Shown piece after piece: positions 27,026-36,182 of a stretch of 39,406 nucleotides of DNA (positions are counted from its first letter, which is position 1; each line of letters opens with the position of its first letter). The translations under genes were made by a program, and so were the position numbers. Source of the stretch: Acidobacteriota bacterium (GTDB taxonomy: Bacteria; Acidobacteriota; Terriglobia; Terriglobales; Acidobacteriaceae); NCBI GenBank assembly GCA_028876395.1, contig JAGWRX010000099.1, positions 1-39,406 on the forward strand, written 5' to 3'. Below the pieces are notes generated by a model. That model searched no databases and had not been told where the DNA came from. It worked only from the letters and a program-made list of their open reading frames with translations.

Positions 27026-28320
27026 CTCCACTGACCATTACGCTGGTGGTCCTTGCGGCCCTGGTGGAGACGCTGGCCTCCTACATCCACCGCGTCTACG
27101 CCGAGTTCGGCAAGATCCTTTCCTACGAGGTGCAGGACAACCTGGACACCTGGGAGGAGCACGTCGCGCCGCACCTTGGCCTGAGCCGCGAGCACGCAGC
27201 CATCTCCGCGGCCGTGCTGCAGCAGTTGGCGCTGGGCGTCATTGCGCTGGAGTTCGGAGCGGTGCTCTTCGACCGCGCGCCGCATCTCGGGCAGCCCAGC
27301 TATGGCGAGATTGCGCAGGCATTTCTTGCCGTCGTGCTGGTGGTGATCGTCTGCAACCAGATCCTGCCCTCGCTGCTCTTTGACCACACGCGGGGGCGCT
27401 GGGCGGCGCGGCTGGTGTGGCCCATCCGCCTGCTGCTGTGGCTCGTTACGCCCATCACCGTCTTTGTTCGCTTCTTCCACTCCGTCGCCTCCCTGGCGGA
27501 GACGCGGGTCAGCCCGGAGGAAGAAGCGGCCGTCGATGTGGAGGCGCTGCTCGAGGCCGGGCAGGAAGAGGGCATTCTTGAAGAGACTGACCGCGAGCTG
27601 GTGCGGTCGGCAGTCGAATTCGGCGACAAGCTGGTGCGCGAGGTGATGACGCCGCGGCCGCGCGTCTTTGCCGTGACCGAGTCAACCACACTGGAGGAGT
27701 TTCTGGAACTGCTCCGCGAGCATAACTTCTCGCGTGTGCCGGTCTTTTCCGGGTCGCTCGACAACGTCACGGGCATCGCCTTTGCGCACGACCTGCTGCA
27801 GATTGCCGACGCGGAGATACGCGCGCGCACCGTCGCCAGCATCCAGCGCCCAGCCGTGTTCGTGCCGGAGACCAAGCGGGGCTACGAGCTGCTGCGCGAG
27901 ATGCAGCGCGAAAAGCAGCACATGCGCATCGTGATTGACGAGTACGGCGGCGTCTCCGGCCTGGTCACCATCGAAGACCTGCTGGAGCAGATCGTCGGCT
28001 CCATTCGCGACGAGCACGAGGTGGATACGCACATCGAGGAGCCGCAGCGCGAGCCGGGCGGCGTGTGGCTTGTGCCGGGCAGCTTTCCCGTGGACCAGCT
28101 CGCGGGCCTCTTCGGCGCTCCGGTCGCGCTGGACGAGACCTACGAGGCCACGACGCTCGGCGGTCTGGTCAGTGAAATCGAAGGCCGCATCCCGCTGCCG
28201 GGCGAGGTGGTGCTGCTTGAGGCGGCAGGTCTGCGCATTGAGGTGGTCGCCTCCACTGACCGGCGCGTGGAGCGCCTGCGTGTATTTCCGCTGAATGCAG
28301 TCAAACCGGCGGCCGACTGA
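27022..28320 (+). CDS. CNNM/CorC-type membrane protein with CBS pair
   Basis: 432 residues. The N-terminal CNNM/DUF21-like membrane domain contains three or four helices and a degenerate ILPSLLF in place of the usual EILPK. It is followed by two CBS domains (about 205-330, with MTPRPRVFAV and IDEYGGVSGLVTIEDLLEQIVG) and a C-terminal CorC/HlyC domain (about 345-425). The family is tied to Mg/Co homeostasis. It overlaps ybeY by 4 bp (ATGA), so it is translationally coupled. The annotation 'hemolysin' often given to this family is not supported by sequence. Confidence 0.9.
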   Translation: MTPLTITLVVLAALVETLASYIHRVYAEFGKILSYEVQDNLDTWEEHVAPHLGLSREHAAISAAVLQQLALGVIALEFGAVLFDRAPHLGQPSYGEIAQAFLAVVLVVIVCNQILPSLLFDHTRGRWAARLVWPIRLLLWLVTPITVFVRFFHSVASLAETRVSPEEEAAVDVEALLEAGQEEGILEETDRELVRSAVEFGDKLVREVMTPRPRVFAVTESTTLEEFLELLREHNFSRVPVFSGSLDNVTGIAFAHDLLQIADAEIRARTVASIQRPAVFVPETKRGYELLREMQREKQHMRIVIDEYGGVSGLVTIEDLLEQIVGSIRDEHEVDTHIEEPQREPGGVWLVPGSFPVDQLAGLFGAPVALDETYEATTLGGLVSEIEGRIPLPGEVVLLEAAGLRIEVVASTDRRVERLRVFPLNAVKPAAD

Positions 28321-28329
28321 GCCGCCTTG

Positions 28330-28890
28330 TCAGGGCCCCTGCGGATTGCGCGTCTTCCATGCGCGCCATTCCTCCGCCGTAATCTCCCAAACGTCCGCTC
28401 TGAGCCGGCCGCTCACGTAGTCCCGCTCTTCGGTCCCGATGAGGCGCATGCCCTGCTTCTCTGAGATGCGGCGCGAAGTAAGGTTGGCGGCCGCCTTTGC
28501 CACGCGCAGCGCGGGAAACCCCAGCGTCTCAAACCAGAAGTCGTTGGCCCATGCGCAGGCCTCGGTCATATATCCGTTGCCCTGCCAGGGCAGGCCCATC
28601 CAGAATCCGCGATTGTCCTGTTCGCCCTTCACCAGGCTGATGAGCCCAATCACGCGCGCGGGCTCGCTGGCCAGGCGAATCGTCCAGTGCCACGCTTCGC
28701 CGCGCTCCATCTGCTTGAGCGCCACGTCGCGGCAATACTGCAATGCGCCATCCGGCGGATACGGCCAGGGCACGCGATTCAGCATGTAGCGCACGATCTC
28801 CCAGCGCGGAAACAGCTCCTGAATCTGCTCCGCATCGGCAATTTCCAGCGGGCGCAGAAGCAGGCGTTTCGTTCTGCCTTCGCAGATCAT
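28330..28890 (-). CDS. GNAT family N-acetyltransferase (RimJ-like)
   Basis: 186 residues with TKRLLLRPLEIADAEQI at the N-terminus, the GFWMGLPWQGNGYMTEACAWAND acetyl-CoA-binding core and NLTSRRISEKQGMRLIG near the end, the pattern of the RimJ/RimL group. Acceptor substrate unknown. It lies on the minus strand within the phoH-ybeY-corC-era series, ending 9 bp from the corC stop. No SD; TATGAT ends 5 nt before the ATG. It is probably a small insertion into the conserved cluster. Confidence 0.87.
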   Translation of the reverse strand: MICEGRTKRLLLRPLEIADAEQIQELFPRWEIVRYMLNRVPWPYPPDGALQYCRDVALKQMERGEAWHWTIRLASEPARVIGLISLVKGEQDNRGFWMGLPWQGNGYMTEACAWANDFWFETLGFPALRVAKAAANLTSRRISEKQGMRLIGTEERDYVSGRLRADVWEITAEEWRAWKTRNPQGP

Positions 28891-28895
28891 GCGCC

Positions 28896-28901
28896 ATCAT
28901 A
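28896..28901 (-). promoter_or_regulatory. Candidate -10 box for leaderless GNAT mRNA
   Basis: Minus strand TATGAT, 5 bases (GGCGC), then ATG 28890. A GATAAT box for era lies on the other strand at 28926-28931, so the 60-bp intergenic region appears to hold divergent promoters. Confidence 0.45.
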
Positions 28902-28950
28902 CCAACCCGAAGACTGCGAATCCGCGATAATAGAGAGTCAGGAGTAACCT

Positions 28951-30030
28951 TTGAAATCCGGATTCGTCGCCATTCTGGGCCGGCCCAACGCCGGCAAAAG
29001 CACGCTGCTCAACGCCCTCACCGGCGAAAAGGTGGCCATTGTCACCGCCAAGCCGCAGACCACGCGCAACCGCATCGCAGGCGTGGTGGAGGTGCCCGCG
29101 CGCAAAGGCGTGCATCCGGCGGCGCAGGTCGTCTTTGTGGATACGCCCGGCGTGCACAAGCCCAGTTCGCACCTCGACCGTCGCATGTTGCAGGAAGTCC
29201 ACGAAGCGCTGGAGACGCGCGATCTGGTGCTGGTGCTCATCGATGCCAGCCGCCGTATGCAGCTGGAGCCTGCCGCCGAACCCCAAGCCCAGAGCCGCAA
29301 AGCCCCCGGCTGGGCCAGCGAAGACGAATTTCTCTTCGGCCTGATCCGCGGACTCGACTGCCCTGTGTTCCTCGTGCTGACCAAGATCGATCTTGTCCCC
29401 AAGGACCAGCTTCTTCCGCTCATCGAGACGCTTACACACAAGTACAATTTCGCTGAGGTCATTCCCGTCAGCGCCCGCAAGCGCGACGGCCTCGACGTGC
29501 TGCTGCGCAAGATCGTGCAGGTGCTGCCCACCGGCGAGCGCTACTACCCCAAGGAACAGTACACTGACCAGCCCGAGCGCTTCATGGTGGCCGAGCTCAT
29601 TCGCGAGCGCATTCTGGTCGAGACGGGCGAAGAAGTGCCCTACGCCTCGGCCGTGGTCATCGAGCGGTTTGAAGAAGCGGAACCGCCCGCACCTCCGCGC
29701 AAGAAAGGCCAGGCTCCGGCTCGACTGCCGTTGACCCGCATTGCCGCGGCCATCTACTGCGAGCGCGAGGGGCAGAAGGCGATTCTCATCGGCAAGGGCG
29801 GCGCCAAGCTCAAGGAGATCGGCACCGGGGCGCGCAAGCAGATCGAGTCCCTGCTCGGCACGCGCGTCTATCTGGAGCTGCACGTCATCGTCGAGCCCGG
29901 CTGGCGCGAGTCGCACAGCTTCGTCGAGTCGCTCGACTGGCGCAGGCAGTTGGAGAAGCTGGCCGAGGATCAGATCACGGAGAACCCAGCAGAAGAAGAC
30001 GAATCGGGCGATCTGCACGGGAACAAGTAA
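28951..30030 (+). CDS. era: GTPase Era, TTG start
   Basis: A 16S-binding assembly GTPase. 359 residues: G1 GRPNAGKST, G3 DTPGVH, G4 LTKIDL, G5 VSARKRDGLD, then the KH domain with ILIGKGGAKLKEIG. The start is TTG 28951 with AGGAG 7 nt upstream; no ATG fits. It is about 60 residues longer than E. coli Era. The extra lies in a basic Arg/Lys/Pro/Gln loop after the G3 region (RRMQLEPAAEPQAQSRKAPG) and in a Pro/Lys linker before the KH domain (PPAPPRKKGQAPA). It closes the phoH-ybeY-corC-era cluster. Confidence 0.95.
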   Translation: MKSGFVAILGRPNAGKSTLLNALTGEKVAIVTAKPQTTRNRIAGVVEVPARKGVHPAAQVVFVDTPGVHKPSSHLDRRMLQEVHEALETRDLVLVLIDASRRMQLEPAAEPQAQSRKAPGWASEDEFLFGLIRGLDCPVFLVLTKIDLVPKDQLLPLIETLTHKYNFAEVIPVSARKRDGLDVLLRKIVQVLPTGERYYPKEQYTDQPERFMVAELIRERILVETGEEVPYASAVVIERFEEAEPPAPPRKKGQAPARLPLTRIAAAIYCEREGQKAILIGKGGAKLKEIGTGARKQIESLLGTRVYLELHVIVEPGWRESHSFVESLDWRRQLEKLAEDQITENPAEEDESGDLHGNK

Positions 30031-30084
30031 GCCATGCGCTCCACTGGGCGACAAAAACCCGTCGCCGCGATGATTCGAATCACG

Positions 30085-32298
30085 TTAAATATCGATCGCC
30101 ACGACTTCGTGATCGAGGACTGAGGGCACGGTGAGGGTGAGCGCTGCCCCGGAACGTGTGATGTCGATTGTCTTATCGGCTACAAGCAGGCGCGCCTGAT
30201 TCGGGTGAATATCGCCCGGCAGGCGAAGCGTGAGAGCCTGCGCGCCGATGGGAAAGAAGTCGCGATAAGGTCCCTTCATGGTCATCGGATTCGTGAGATT
30301 GACGAGGTGGATCGTCAGCGAGTCAGGATTCCGCCACGCGACCACATCAAGCAGGCCCGGCCCCTCCACCTCGACGAGCTGTTCCTCACGGTTGGCCCAA
30401 AGCACCGTGTTACGCAGCACCTTCAGGTGATCGACGGCGAGAAACTCCCAGAAGCTGCGGTCAATGTCGAAGGGGAAATAGGCGACGCGTCCCGCGGGCT
30501 GGCGAAGATAGAGACAGGAGATATCCGTCTTCGCAACGCGCGGGTAGACCTTCTCCATGGGCAGGTCGGGGTAGCTGGGAATCAGGGTGAAGGGCGTCTC
30601 GGCAAAGGTTTCGCGTGGTGTCACCTCCAGGCGCGCAACGCCATTGATGATGCGTGGAGCGTCCTCAAGACCGGCGAAGAGCGGGTGATGCGGCAGCGCC
30701 TCATGCTCCAGGCGGATATACGAGTTGAGCATCGGGCCTTCTGTCTTGCCGGTCCAGTCCACGCCGAACAGATCGGCCAGGCCGAAGTCCTTTCTGCGTC
30801 TGCCCCACTCATTGTAAAGACTCGTCTCGTGCGTGGCGATAAGATTGCCGCCGCTCTTGACGAATGCGCGAAGCTGTTCGCACTGCGCGTCGCTCAGCGC
30901 GGCTAGGTTGGGCAGGATTAGAGTCGTGTAGGGCGCCAGATGAGCGGGATCAAGCAACTGATCGTGCACCATCTCAAACGGGATGCGCGACTCGACCAGC
31001 GCCTGGTACCAGCCGAGCGCATGGTCCTCCACCCTGGCGTCGGCATGTGCGCCGCCATAGTACCAGGCTGTCTGCTGCGAGTAGACCAGGCCGACGCGTG
31101 CGAGCGACTGACGGCGCGAAAGGTAGCTCTGATTCTTTTCCGTCCACAGATAGATGTCCTCGACGCCCTTCAGCCAGCGCTCGTCATGCAGCGTTGCGCT
31201 GAACTTGCTGCACCACGGCCGCATCCCGTTGGCGATGGCATCGAGCACCCAGATGCGAATCTCGGCATTGCTCGTGACGCTGTCCTTCCAGCGGTACTGC
31301 TCTTCAACACCCACGCCGAATAGGCCGATCACCGGCTTGTCGTCCATGGTTGCGCGGTACTCTTTGGCGGTCTTGCCAATCAGCCAGGGCGCGGCGAGGC
31401 CGCGGCGCGCCTGGCGGTCGGCGACCAGAACTGGCGCCCGGCGGCTGGTCTCAACGGCATTCAATGAAATCAGTGCGCCGCTGCCGTTGTTGGGAATCAT
31501 CGAGGCTTCCGGATTGATCCTGCGTATCTCGCTGTTCCAGAGATCGAGCAGGCTGAGGAGACGCTGCTGGCGCCAGACATGGTAGGCGCGACGGGCCGGG
31601 TCCTGCGGGTCCGCCGAGCGGGGAAGATCAAAGCCGGTGGCGCTCTTGAAGTTTTCGCTGCAATGCCGGCAGTAGCATTCTCCCGACCCATCCCAGCGAT
31701 TGAGAAAGATCCCGTCAGCGCGATAACGCGACATGATCTCTTTGTGCACTGCCGTCATGAACTCGAAATTGTACGGGCCATACGCGCAGGTCACCCACAT
31801 CTCGGGCGACGCCCAGTGGCGCCGTGGGTTGCCGTTGGCATCGACGGCGATCCAGTCCGGATGCGCCTGCTGCGTGTCGTCGTAAGTGGCGTGCGGGTCT
31901 GTGCGGACAAGCACCGACATGCCAAGCTCTCGGCAGCCGGAAATGAGTTCGCCCAGCACATCGCGGTTGCCGAGCCACGCACTGCGATGGTGAAAAGGGA
32001 TCTCCGTCGGGTAGTACGCGACGCATCCTCCGCCGCTCAGGCATACGCCGTCAGCGCGCGATCGCTGGTAGTAGTCGAGCCAGAATGCGGGGTCAAAGTG
32101 GGCAGGGTCGTCTTCAACCAGCGTGAGTTGCTCCCAGCGCATCGGCCTGGACGCCCACGCAGGAACAGGCACGGAGCCGGCAGGTGAAGCGGGTTCACTC
32201 CATAGGCCGCCTGGTGCGGCGTGGCCCACCGCAGCCGCGGTACCGGCAATGGCGGTGGACTGCAGGAACTCCCGGCGCGTGAGAGCGGGCAGCTTCAT
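30085..32298 (-). CDS. Tat-exported glycoside-hydrolase-like protein with beta-galactosidase trimerisation-like domain
   Basis: 737 residues. The N-terminus has a twin-arginine signal (LTRREFLQSTA). The first ~390 residues resemble a putative glycoside-hydrolase barrel (DUF/GHL6-type: WIAVDANGNPRRH, CAYGPYNFEF, YCRHCSENF). The rest resembles the GH42-type beta-galactosidase trimerisation domain (TLILPNLAALSDAQCEQL, GGNLIATHET). Active-site acids cannot be named with confidence. No SD; TATCAT ends 7 nt before the ATG. Like the fucosidase, it suggests polysaccharide use. Confidence 0.75.
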   Translation of the reverse strand: MKLPALTRREFLQSTAIAGTAAAVGHAAPGGLWSEPASPAGSVPVPAWASRPMRWEQLTLVEDDPAHFDPAFWLDYYQRSRADGVCLSGGGCVAYYPTEIPFHHRSAWLGNRDVLGELISGCRELGMSVLVRTDPHATYDDTQQAHPDWIAVDANGNPRRHWASPEMWVTCAYGPYNFEFMTAVHKEIMSRYRADGIFLNRWDGSGECYCRHCSENFKSATGFDLPRSADPQDPARRAYHVWRQQRLLSLLDLWNSEIRRINPEASMIPNNGSGALISLNAVETSRRAPVLVADRQARRGLAAPWLIGKTAKEYRATMDDKPVIGLFGVGVEEQYRWKDSVTSNAEIRIWVLDAIANGMRPWCSKFSATLHDERWLKGVEDIYLWTEKNQSYLSRRQSLARVGLVYSQQTAWYYGGAHADARVEDHALGWYQALVESRIPFEMVHDQLLDPAHLAPYTTLILPNLAALSDAQCEQLRAFVKSGGNLIATHETSLYNEWGRRRKDFGLADLFGVDWTGKTEGPMLNSYIRLEHEALPHHPLFAGLEDAPRIINGVARLEVTPRETFAETPFTLIPSYPDLPMEKVYPRVAKTDISCLYLRQPAGRVAYFPFDIDRSFWEFLAVDHLKVLRNTVLWANREEQLVEVEGPGLLDVVAWRNPDSLTIHLVNLTNPMTMKGPYRDFFPIGAQALTLRLPGDIHPNQARLLVADKTIDITRSGAALTLTVPSVLDHEVVAIDI

Positions 32299-32305
32299 GG
32301 CAGTG

Positions 32306-32311
32306 ATGATA
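32306..32311 (-). promoter_or_regulatory. Candidate -10 box for leaderless Tat GH mRNA
   Basis: Minus strand TATCAT, 7 bases (CACTGCC), then ATG 32298; no SD. Confidence 0.4.
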
Positions 32312-32356
32312 CGTGAGGGATTGCGCGGCTGCCCATGACGCAGATGAGACCTGCGC

Positions 32357-33382
32357 CTACGCCCCGCGAACCTCGCCGCGGCCGTTGGTCTTCACGGTAT
32401 ACATGCGGTCGTCCGCGGCGCCGATGATGGAGTGAATCGTTGCGCCGTCGAGCGGCGCGGTGGCTAGTCCGACGCTGGCGCTCACGGTCAGTTCCAGTCC
32501 GCTTTTCATGTGAAAGCGCGTTTCTGTCAGCGCGCGGTGCAGGCTGACGGCCAGCGCATGAGCCTCGCTCGCTCCGGTCTCGGGCATCAGGATCACAAAT
32601 TCGTCACCGCCATAGCGGAAGCACCAATCCTGCTTGCGGCTCAGCTCCTGCAGCCGCTGTCCCGTGCGGGCCAGCAGCTCGCTGCCCACCAGGTGCCCGT
32701 GCACGTCGTTCACCAGCTTGAAGCGGTCAAGGTCAAGAAACGCCAGGCTCACGGGCTGCCCGAGCTTGTCGTACCGTTCCAGCTCCCGGGCCAGTACCTC
32801 GTAGAGATGGCGCACATTGTAGAGGCCGGTGGTGTCGTCGGTAATGGTCAGCTGCTGAATGCGGGCCACGTCGCGCGCATTCTCAATGGCGATGGCAGCG
32901 TGGTCGGCCAGGATGTGCAGGAAGGAGATGGTGTAGTCGTTGAGCTGGCTGGCGGGCGGGTTCAGGATCTCAATCACGCCCTGAACTCCCGTGCGGCCTC
33001 GCAAGGGCATGGCGATGACCGAGCGCACCTTGCGCGCTTTGCCTGAGAGTTCATTGCGCAGCCGCGGATCGTCCTCCGCTTCAGGCACGATCAGCGTCTC
33101 GCCGTGCTGAATCACCCAGCCGGCCACACCCTCGCCCACTTTCACGCGCAGGTCCTGGAGCGCCACTTCCTCGCCGCCGGCGGCAATGGCGTAGTAGAGC
33201 TCCTGGCGGGCCTCGTCCAGCATCAGCAGCGTCCACATCTCCGCCTCGATGAACCGCTCCATGTGCTCGATGATCGTGCGCAGGATCGTATCCAGGTCAA
33301 AGCTCGAGGTGAGCGAGCGCGCCAGCTGATGGAAAACAAGCAGGTCGTCGAGCGGGATACGGTTTTCTGGCGCGGGCGTCAT
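32357..33382 (-). CDS. GAF-GGDEF diguanylate cyclase
   Basis: 341 residues. A GAF sensor (about 25-165) precedes a catalytic GGDEF domain. The active-site GGDEF is intact (RYGGDEFVILMP) and a product-inhibition I-site RxxD (RKQD) stands five residues before it. It makes c-di-GMP. The start at 33382 has a weak SD only; the frame extends upstream to 33499 without evidence. It follows moaA on the same strand. No EAL or PilZ partner lies in the window. Confidence 0.88.
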   Translation of the reverse strand: MTPAPENRIPLDDLLVFHQLARSLTSSFDLDTILRTIIEHMERFIEAEMWTLLMLDEARQELYYAIAAGGEEVALQDLRVKVGEGVAGWVIQHGETLIVPEAEDDPRLRNELSGKARKVRSVIAMPLRGRTGVQGVIEILNPPASQLNDYTISFLHILADHAAIAIENARDVARIQQLTITDDTTGLYNVRHLYEVLARELERYDKLGQPVSLAFLDLDRFKLVNDVHGHLVGSELLARTGQRLQELSRKQDWCFRYGGDEFVILMPETGASEAHALAVSLHRALTETRFHMKSGLELTVSASVGLATAPLDGATIHSIIGAADDRMYTVKTNGRGEVRGA

Positions 33383-33596
33383 GCGGTAATCCGTGGCTTG
33401 CAGATGATGAGTATTCTGTCGTGCGCAGACTGGCCGAGCGATAAGATGTGCCTGGCTGCGAAGAGCCGCGTTCCGCAGGCTCCCACGGGACAACGGCAAG
33501 GTTAGTTTGAATCCAGCAGGTGATTCCAGGATGCGCCGCTTGCTGGCGAAGTCAGGCGCTTATCTCCGGAAAATGTACACGGTCTTTCTCTCCATT

Positions 33597-34634
33597 CTAT
33601 CCGCCAATGTGAACCATCGAGCGCGAGGGCTTGAGGAAACCGGGCTCGCCGATGTGGTGGCGCGCCTCCTTGCCCTGCACCGTTTTTGCAATGTAGTCGC
33701 GCAGCTCCGCATCGCTTTCACCGGCTCTCATATGGCCGTAGAGATCATGTTCCACCTGGGAGAAGAGGCAGGTGCGGATCTTGCCGTCCGAGGTCAGGCG
33801 CACGCGGCTGCACGCTCCGCAGAACGCCTGGCTCACGGGCGCGATAATGCCGATTTCGCCCACTCCGTCCTCGAACGTGTAGCGGCGCGCCGTCTCGCTG
33901 GCCTCGCGCGGCGGCAGAGGCTTCAGCGGCATTGCGTGGCCAATGCGTTCCACAATCTCGGCCAGCGGAACCACAATCGCCGGTGTCCACAGGCGGCCTT
34001 CTTCCAGCGGCATGAACTCGATGAACCGCACCACCACGTTTTCCTCGCGGGCAAACCGGGCAAAGCCCTCGATTTCGCCGTCGTTAAAGCCGCGCAGCAG
34101 CACGCAGTTGATCTTGAGCGGCGTCAGGCCCGCGTCGCGGGCGGCGCGGATGCCCGCCAGCACCTGCTGAAAGCTGCCGGGAACGCGTGTGATCCGCTCG
34201 AAGGTGGGAGCGTCCACGGCGTCCATGCTGACGGTCACGCGGTTCAGTCCCGCGGCTTTCAACGGCGCGGCAAGCGTATCGAGCAGGTGGCCGTTGGTGG
34301 TCATCGCCAGGTCCAGCGGGTTGCCCGCGAGGGTGCGCATCTTTGCCAGTTCCTGGATCAGATCCACCAGCCCGCGGCGCAGCAGCGGTTCGCCACCCGT
34401 AAGCCGCACCTTCTCAATGCCCAGGCTCACAAACAGCCGGATAAGGCGCAGATACTCGTCAATGCCCAGCTCGGGATACTGCGCGCCCATCTCGCCCGTG
34501 CGGCAATAGACACACCGGTAGTTGCAGCGGTCCGTGATGGACACACGGAGGTCGTGGATGACGCGGCCATGGCTATCGGTCAGCCGGGGGACCGGCGTCA
34601 CCGCAGACGAAACGCTTGGGGAGGCGGCTGCCAT
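33597..34634 (-). CDS. moaA: GTP 3',8-cyclase MoaA
   Basis: A radical-SAM enzyme of molybdenum-cofactor synthesis, converting GTP to 3',8-cyclo-7,8-dihydro-GTP. 345 residues. The N-terminal cluster is C37-x3-C41-x2-C44 (CNYRCVYC), the second cluster is in FCGACSRVRLTSDGKIRTCLF, RLTGGEPLLR is the SAM motif and the C-terminus ends in the functional GG (HIGG). AAGG lies 6 nt before the ATG at 34634; the longer frame to 34793 is unsupported. No other moa gene is nearby. Confidence 0.95.
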   Translation of the reverse strand: MAAASPSVSSAVTPVPRLTDSHGRVIHDLRVSITDRCNYRCVYCRTGEMGAQYPELGIDEYLRLIRLFVSLGIEKVRLTGGEPLLRRGLVDLIQELAKMRTLAGNPLDLAMTTNGHLLDTLAAPLKAAGLNRVTVSMDAVDAPTFERITRVPGSFQQVLAGIRAARDAGLTPLKINCVLLRGFNDGEIEGFARFAREENVVVRFIEFMPLEEGRLWTPAIVVPLAEIVERIGHAMPLKPLPPREASETARRYTFEDGVGEIGIIAPVSQAFCGACSRVRLTSDGKIRTCLFSQVEHDLYGHMRAGESDAELRDYIAKTVQGKEARHHIGEPGFLKPSRSMVHIGG

Positions 34635-34743
34635 GGGCACCTTCAAGGCTATACCGTTCCAGCCGGTTTTGCAGAAAGAAGGAATGAACAATTCCGGATG
34701 AAGACCCGGATTCTTAACATCGCCCCGATTGACCCCGGGGCGG

Positions 34744-35022
34744 CTAGTCGATGCGCGGCGTGCCTTTGCGCAGAACCACGCCCGTGATGCCAAACACCAC
34801 GATGATGCCCAGGGCGATGAAGAAGTAATACGCCATGGGATGCGCCCAGCCCGGCGAGTAGGTCAGATCCTGGCCCACCCAGAGCAGCAGAACGGTCGCG
34901 ATCACGGCAAATTGCCCGGCAATCACCAGAAACGTGTGTCCCAGGTCGCGCCGCTTGTCCAGCGCCTCCACCTGGTCGGGAGTCAGGTTGCGCTCTTCGG
35001 GGGGAAGAAGGGAATTTGCCAT
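34744..35022 (-). CDS. Small two-helix membrane protein
   Basis: 92 residues. A charged N-terminus (LLPPEERNLTPDQVEALDKRRD) and two hydrophobic helices (FLVIAGQFAVIATVLLLWVG and YYFFIALGIIVVFGITGVVL). The start is ATG 35022 with AGGAG 6 nt upstream. It lies between moaA and the YncE-like gene. Function unknown. Such N-termini occur in small acidobacterial membrane proteins, but no name is supportable. Confidence 0.7.
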   Translation of the reverse strand: MANSLLPPEERNLTPDQVEALDKRRDLGHTFLVIAGQFAVIATVLLLWVGQDLTYSPGWAHPMAYYFFIALGIIVVFGITGVVLRKGTPRID

Positions 35023-35109
35023 CATTTTCTCCTGCGGACCCCGCTTGATTGGCCTCCGGGCCCTGGGCCGCTTGCATTTTCGATTCAATCATATTGCGGG
35101 CGGGTGGCG

Positions 35110-36138
35110 CTACCTGGCGCGCGCCTTTCCGGCTGCCGGCGCGGGTTGCGGGCCGGCAACCGAATAGACCAGCAGCCGGGCCTGGCTGGTTCCCCGACGT
35201 GGCGCCGCCACCAGCAGCTTGTTCCACTCCGGCACAAACAGCCCCGTCCTCGCGCCCGGCGCCGTCGGCACGTGGGCCACTGAAGCCAGCTTGTTCCCCG
35301 GCCCCACCCGCACCACGTCCACAAATCCTCCTCCGCCGATGACGTAGATGTTTCCTCGCGCCGCGTCATAGAACAGGTCGTCGGCATCGCCCACGGTTGC
35401 GATGCGCTCCATCACCGCGCCGGTCTCGATGTTCATCATCAGAAGCCGGGCGGGCATGCGGCAGGCCACAAACATCCGTCCATGCGCGGAATCGAGCGCC
35501 ATGGGAAAATTGGCCAGCGTGCCGGGATGCCCCCAGGTCGCATTCACGGCACGCGCGTCCATGTCGATGGCCGCCACGCTCATGTGGAGCGGCAGATTCA
35601 CATACAGCCGCTTTTCATCCGCGGAGAGCTGGAACGCCTCCGGGTGCACCGGTAGCCGCAGGTCGTCGCGACGGGTCAGGTCCAGCCCCAGCTCCGCAAT
35701 CGCTCCGCTGCCATAGCCGGCCAGCACCAGCCTGCGTCCCGCGTCATAGCGAAGATTGTCCGCATCGTCGCCCAGGTCCACGCTCTTCAGCGGCTTCAGC
35801 GTCCGCCCGTCGTAGCTGCGCACCATCCCGTCGCCGCCGCTGGCAACGTAAACCGTCTTGTTCGCCGGCACGTAGACGATCCCTTGCGGATGTTTCAGCC
35901 CGTTGATTTGCCCCACGCGCGCGCCGCGGTCAAGAGCAATAGCTTCAACAGTGCCGTTGCCGAGATCGGCTACAAAGACTCGCTGGCCGGCGACATCGGC
36001 GGCCAGATGGTCGATGCGCCCCTGAACCCCCGGCAGAACAATCTCCCGGTCGAGACGCAGCAGGTGCGTCTCGTCCACCGGGGATGCGGAAGAGCAGATG
36101 GCAAAACTGAGAAACAAGACAACAATGCACCGAAGCAT
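35110..36138 (-). CDS. Secreted YncE-like beta-propeller protein
   Basis: 342 residues with a signal peptide (VVLFLSFAICSSASP) and seven-blade-type repeats of short segments such as RVFVADLGNGTVEAI, KTVYVASGGDGMVRSY and GNIYVIGGGGFVDVV. A GGAAGGAAG SD stands before the ATG. Members of the YncE/SMP-30-related propellers bind ligands or DNA; the specific role is not visible. A basic Ala/Pro tail ends the protein. Confidence 0.8.
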   Translation of the reverse strand: MLRCIVVLFLSFAICSSASPVDETHLLRLDREIVLPGVQGRIDHLAADVAGQRVFVADLGNGTVEAIALDRGARVGQINGLKHPQGIVYVPANKTVYVASGGDGMVRSYDGRTLKPLKSVDLGDDADNLRYDAGRRLVLAGYGSGAIAELGLDLTRRDDLRLPVHPEAFQLSADEKRLYVNLPLHMSVAAIDMDARAVNATWGHPGTLANFPMALDSAHGRMFVACRMPARLLMMNIETGAVMERIATVGDADDLFYDAARGNIYVIGGGGFVDVVRVGPGNKLASVAHVPTAPGARTGLFVPEWNKLLVAAPRRGTSQARLLVYSVAGPQPAPAAGKARAR

Positions 36139-36182
36139 GCCAGTGCTTCCTTCCTCGCCAACGCGCGCCCAGGCAGCGGACT

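Noticed and set aside
34635..34743. A molybdenum-cofactor riboswitch upstream of moaA
   Set aside because: Only short stems (TCCGG/CCGGA) and a CCCCGGGG palindrome were seen; I could not match the conserved Moco RNA core.
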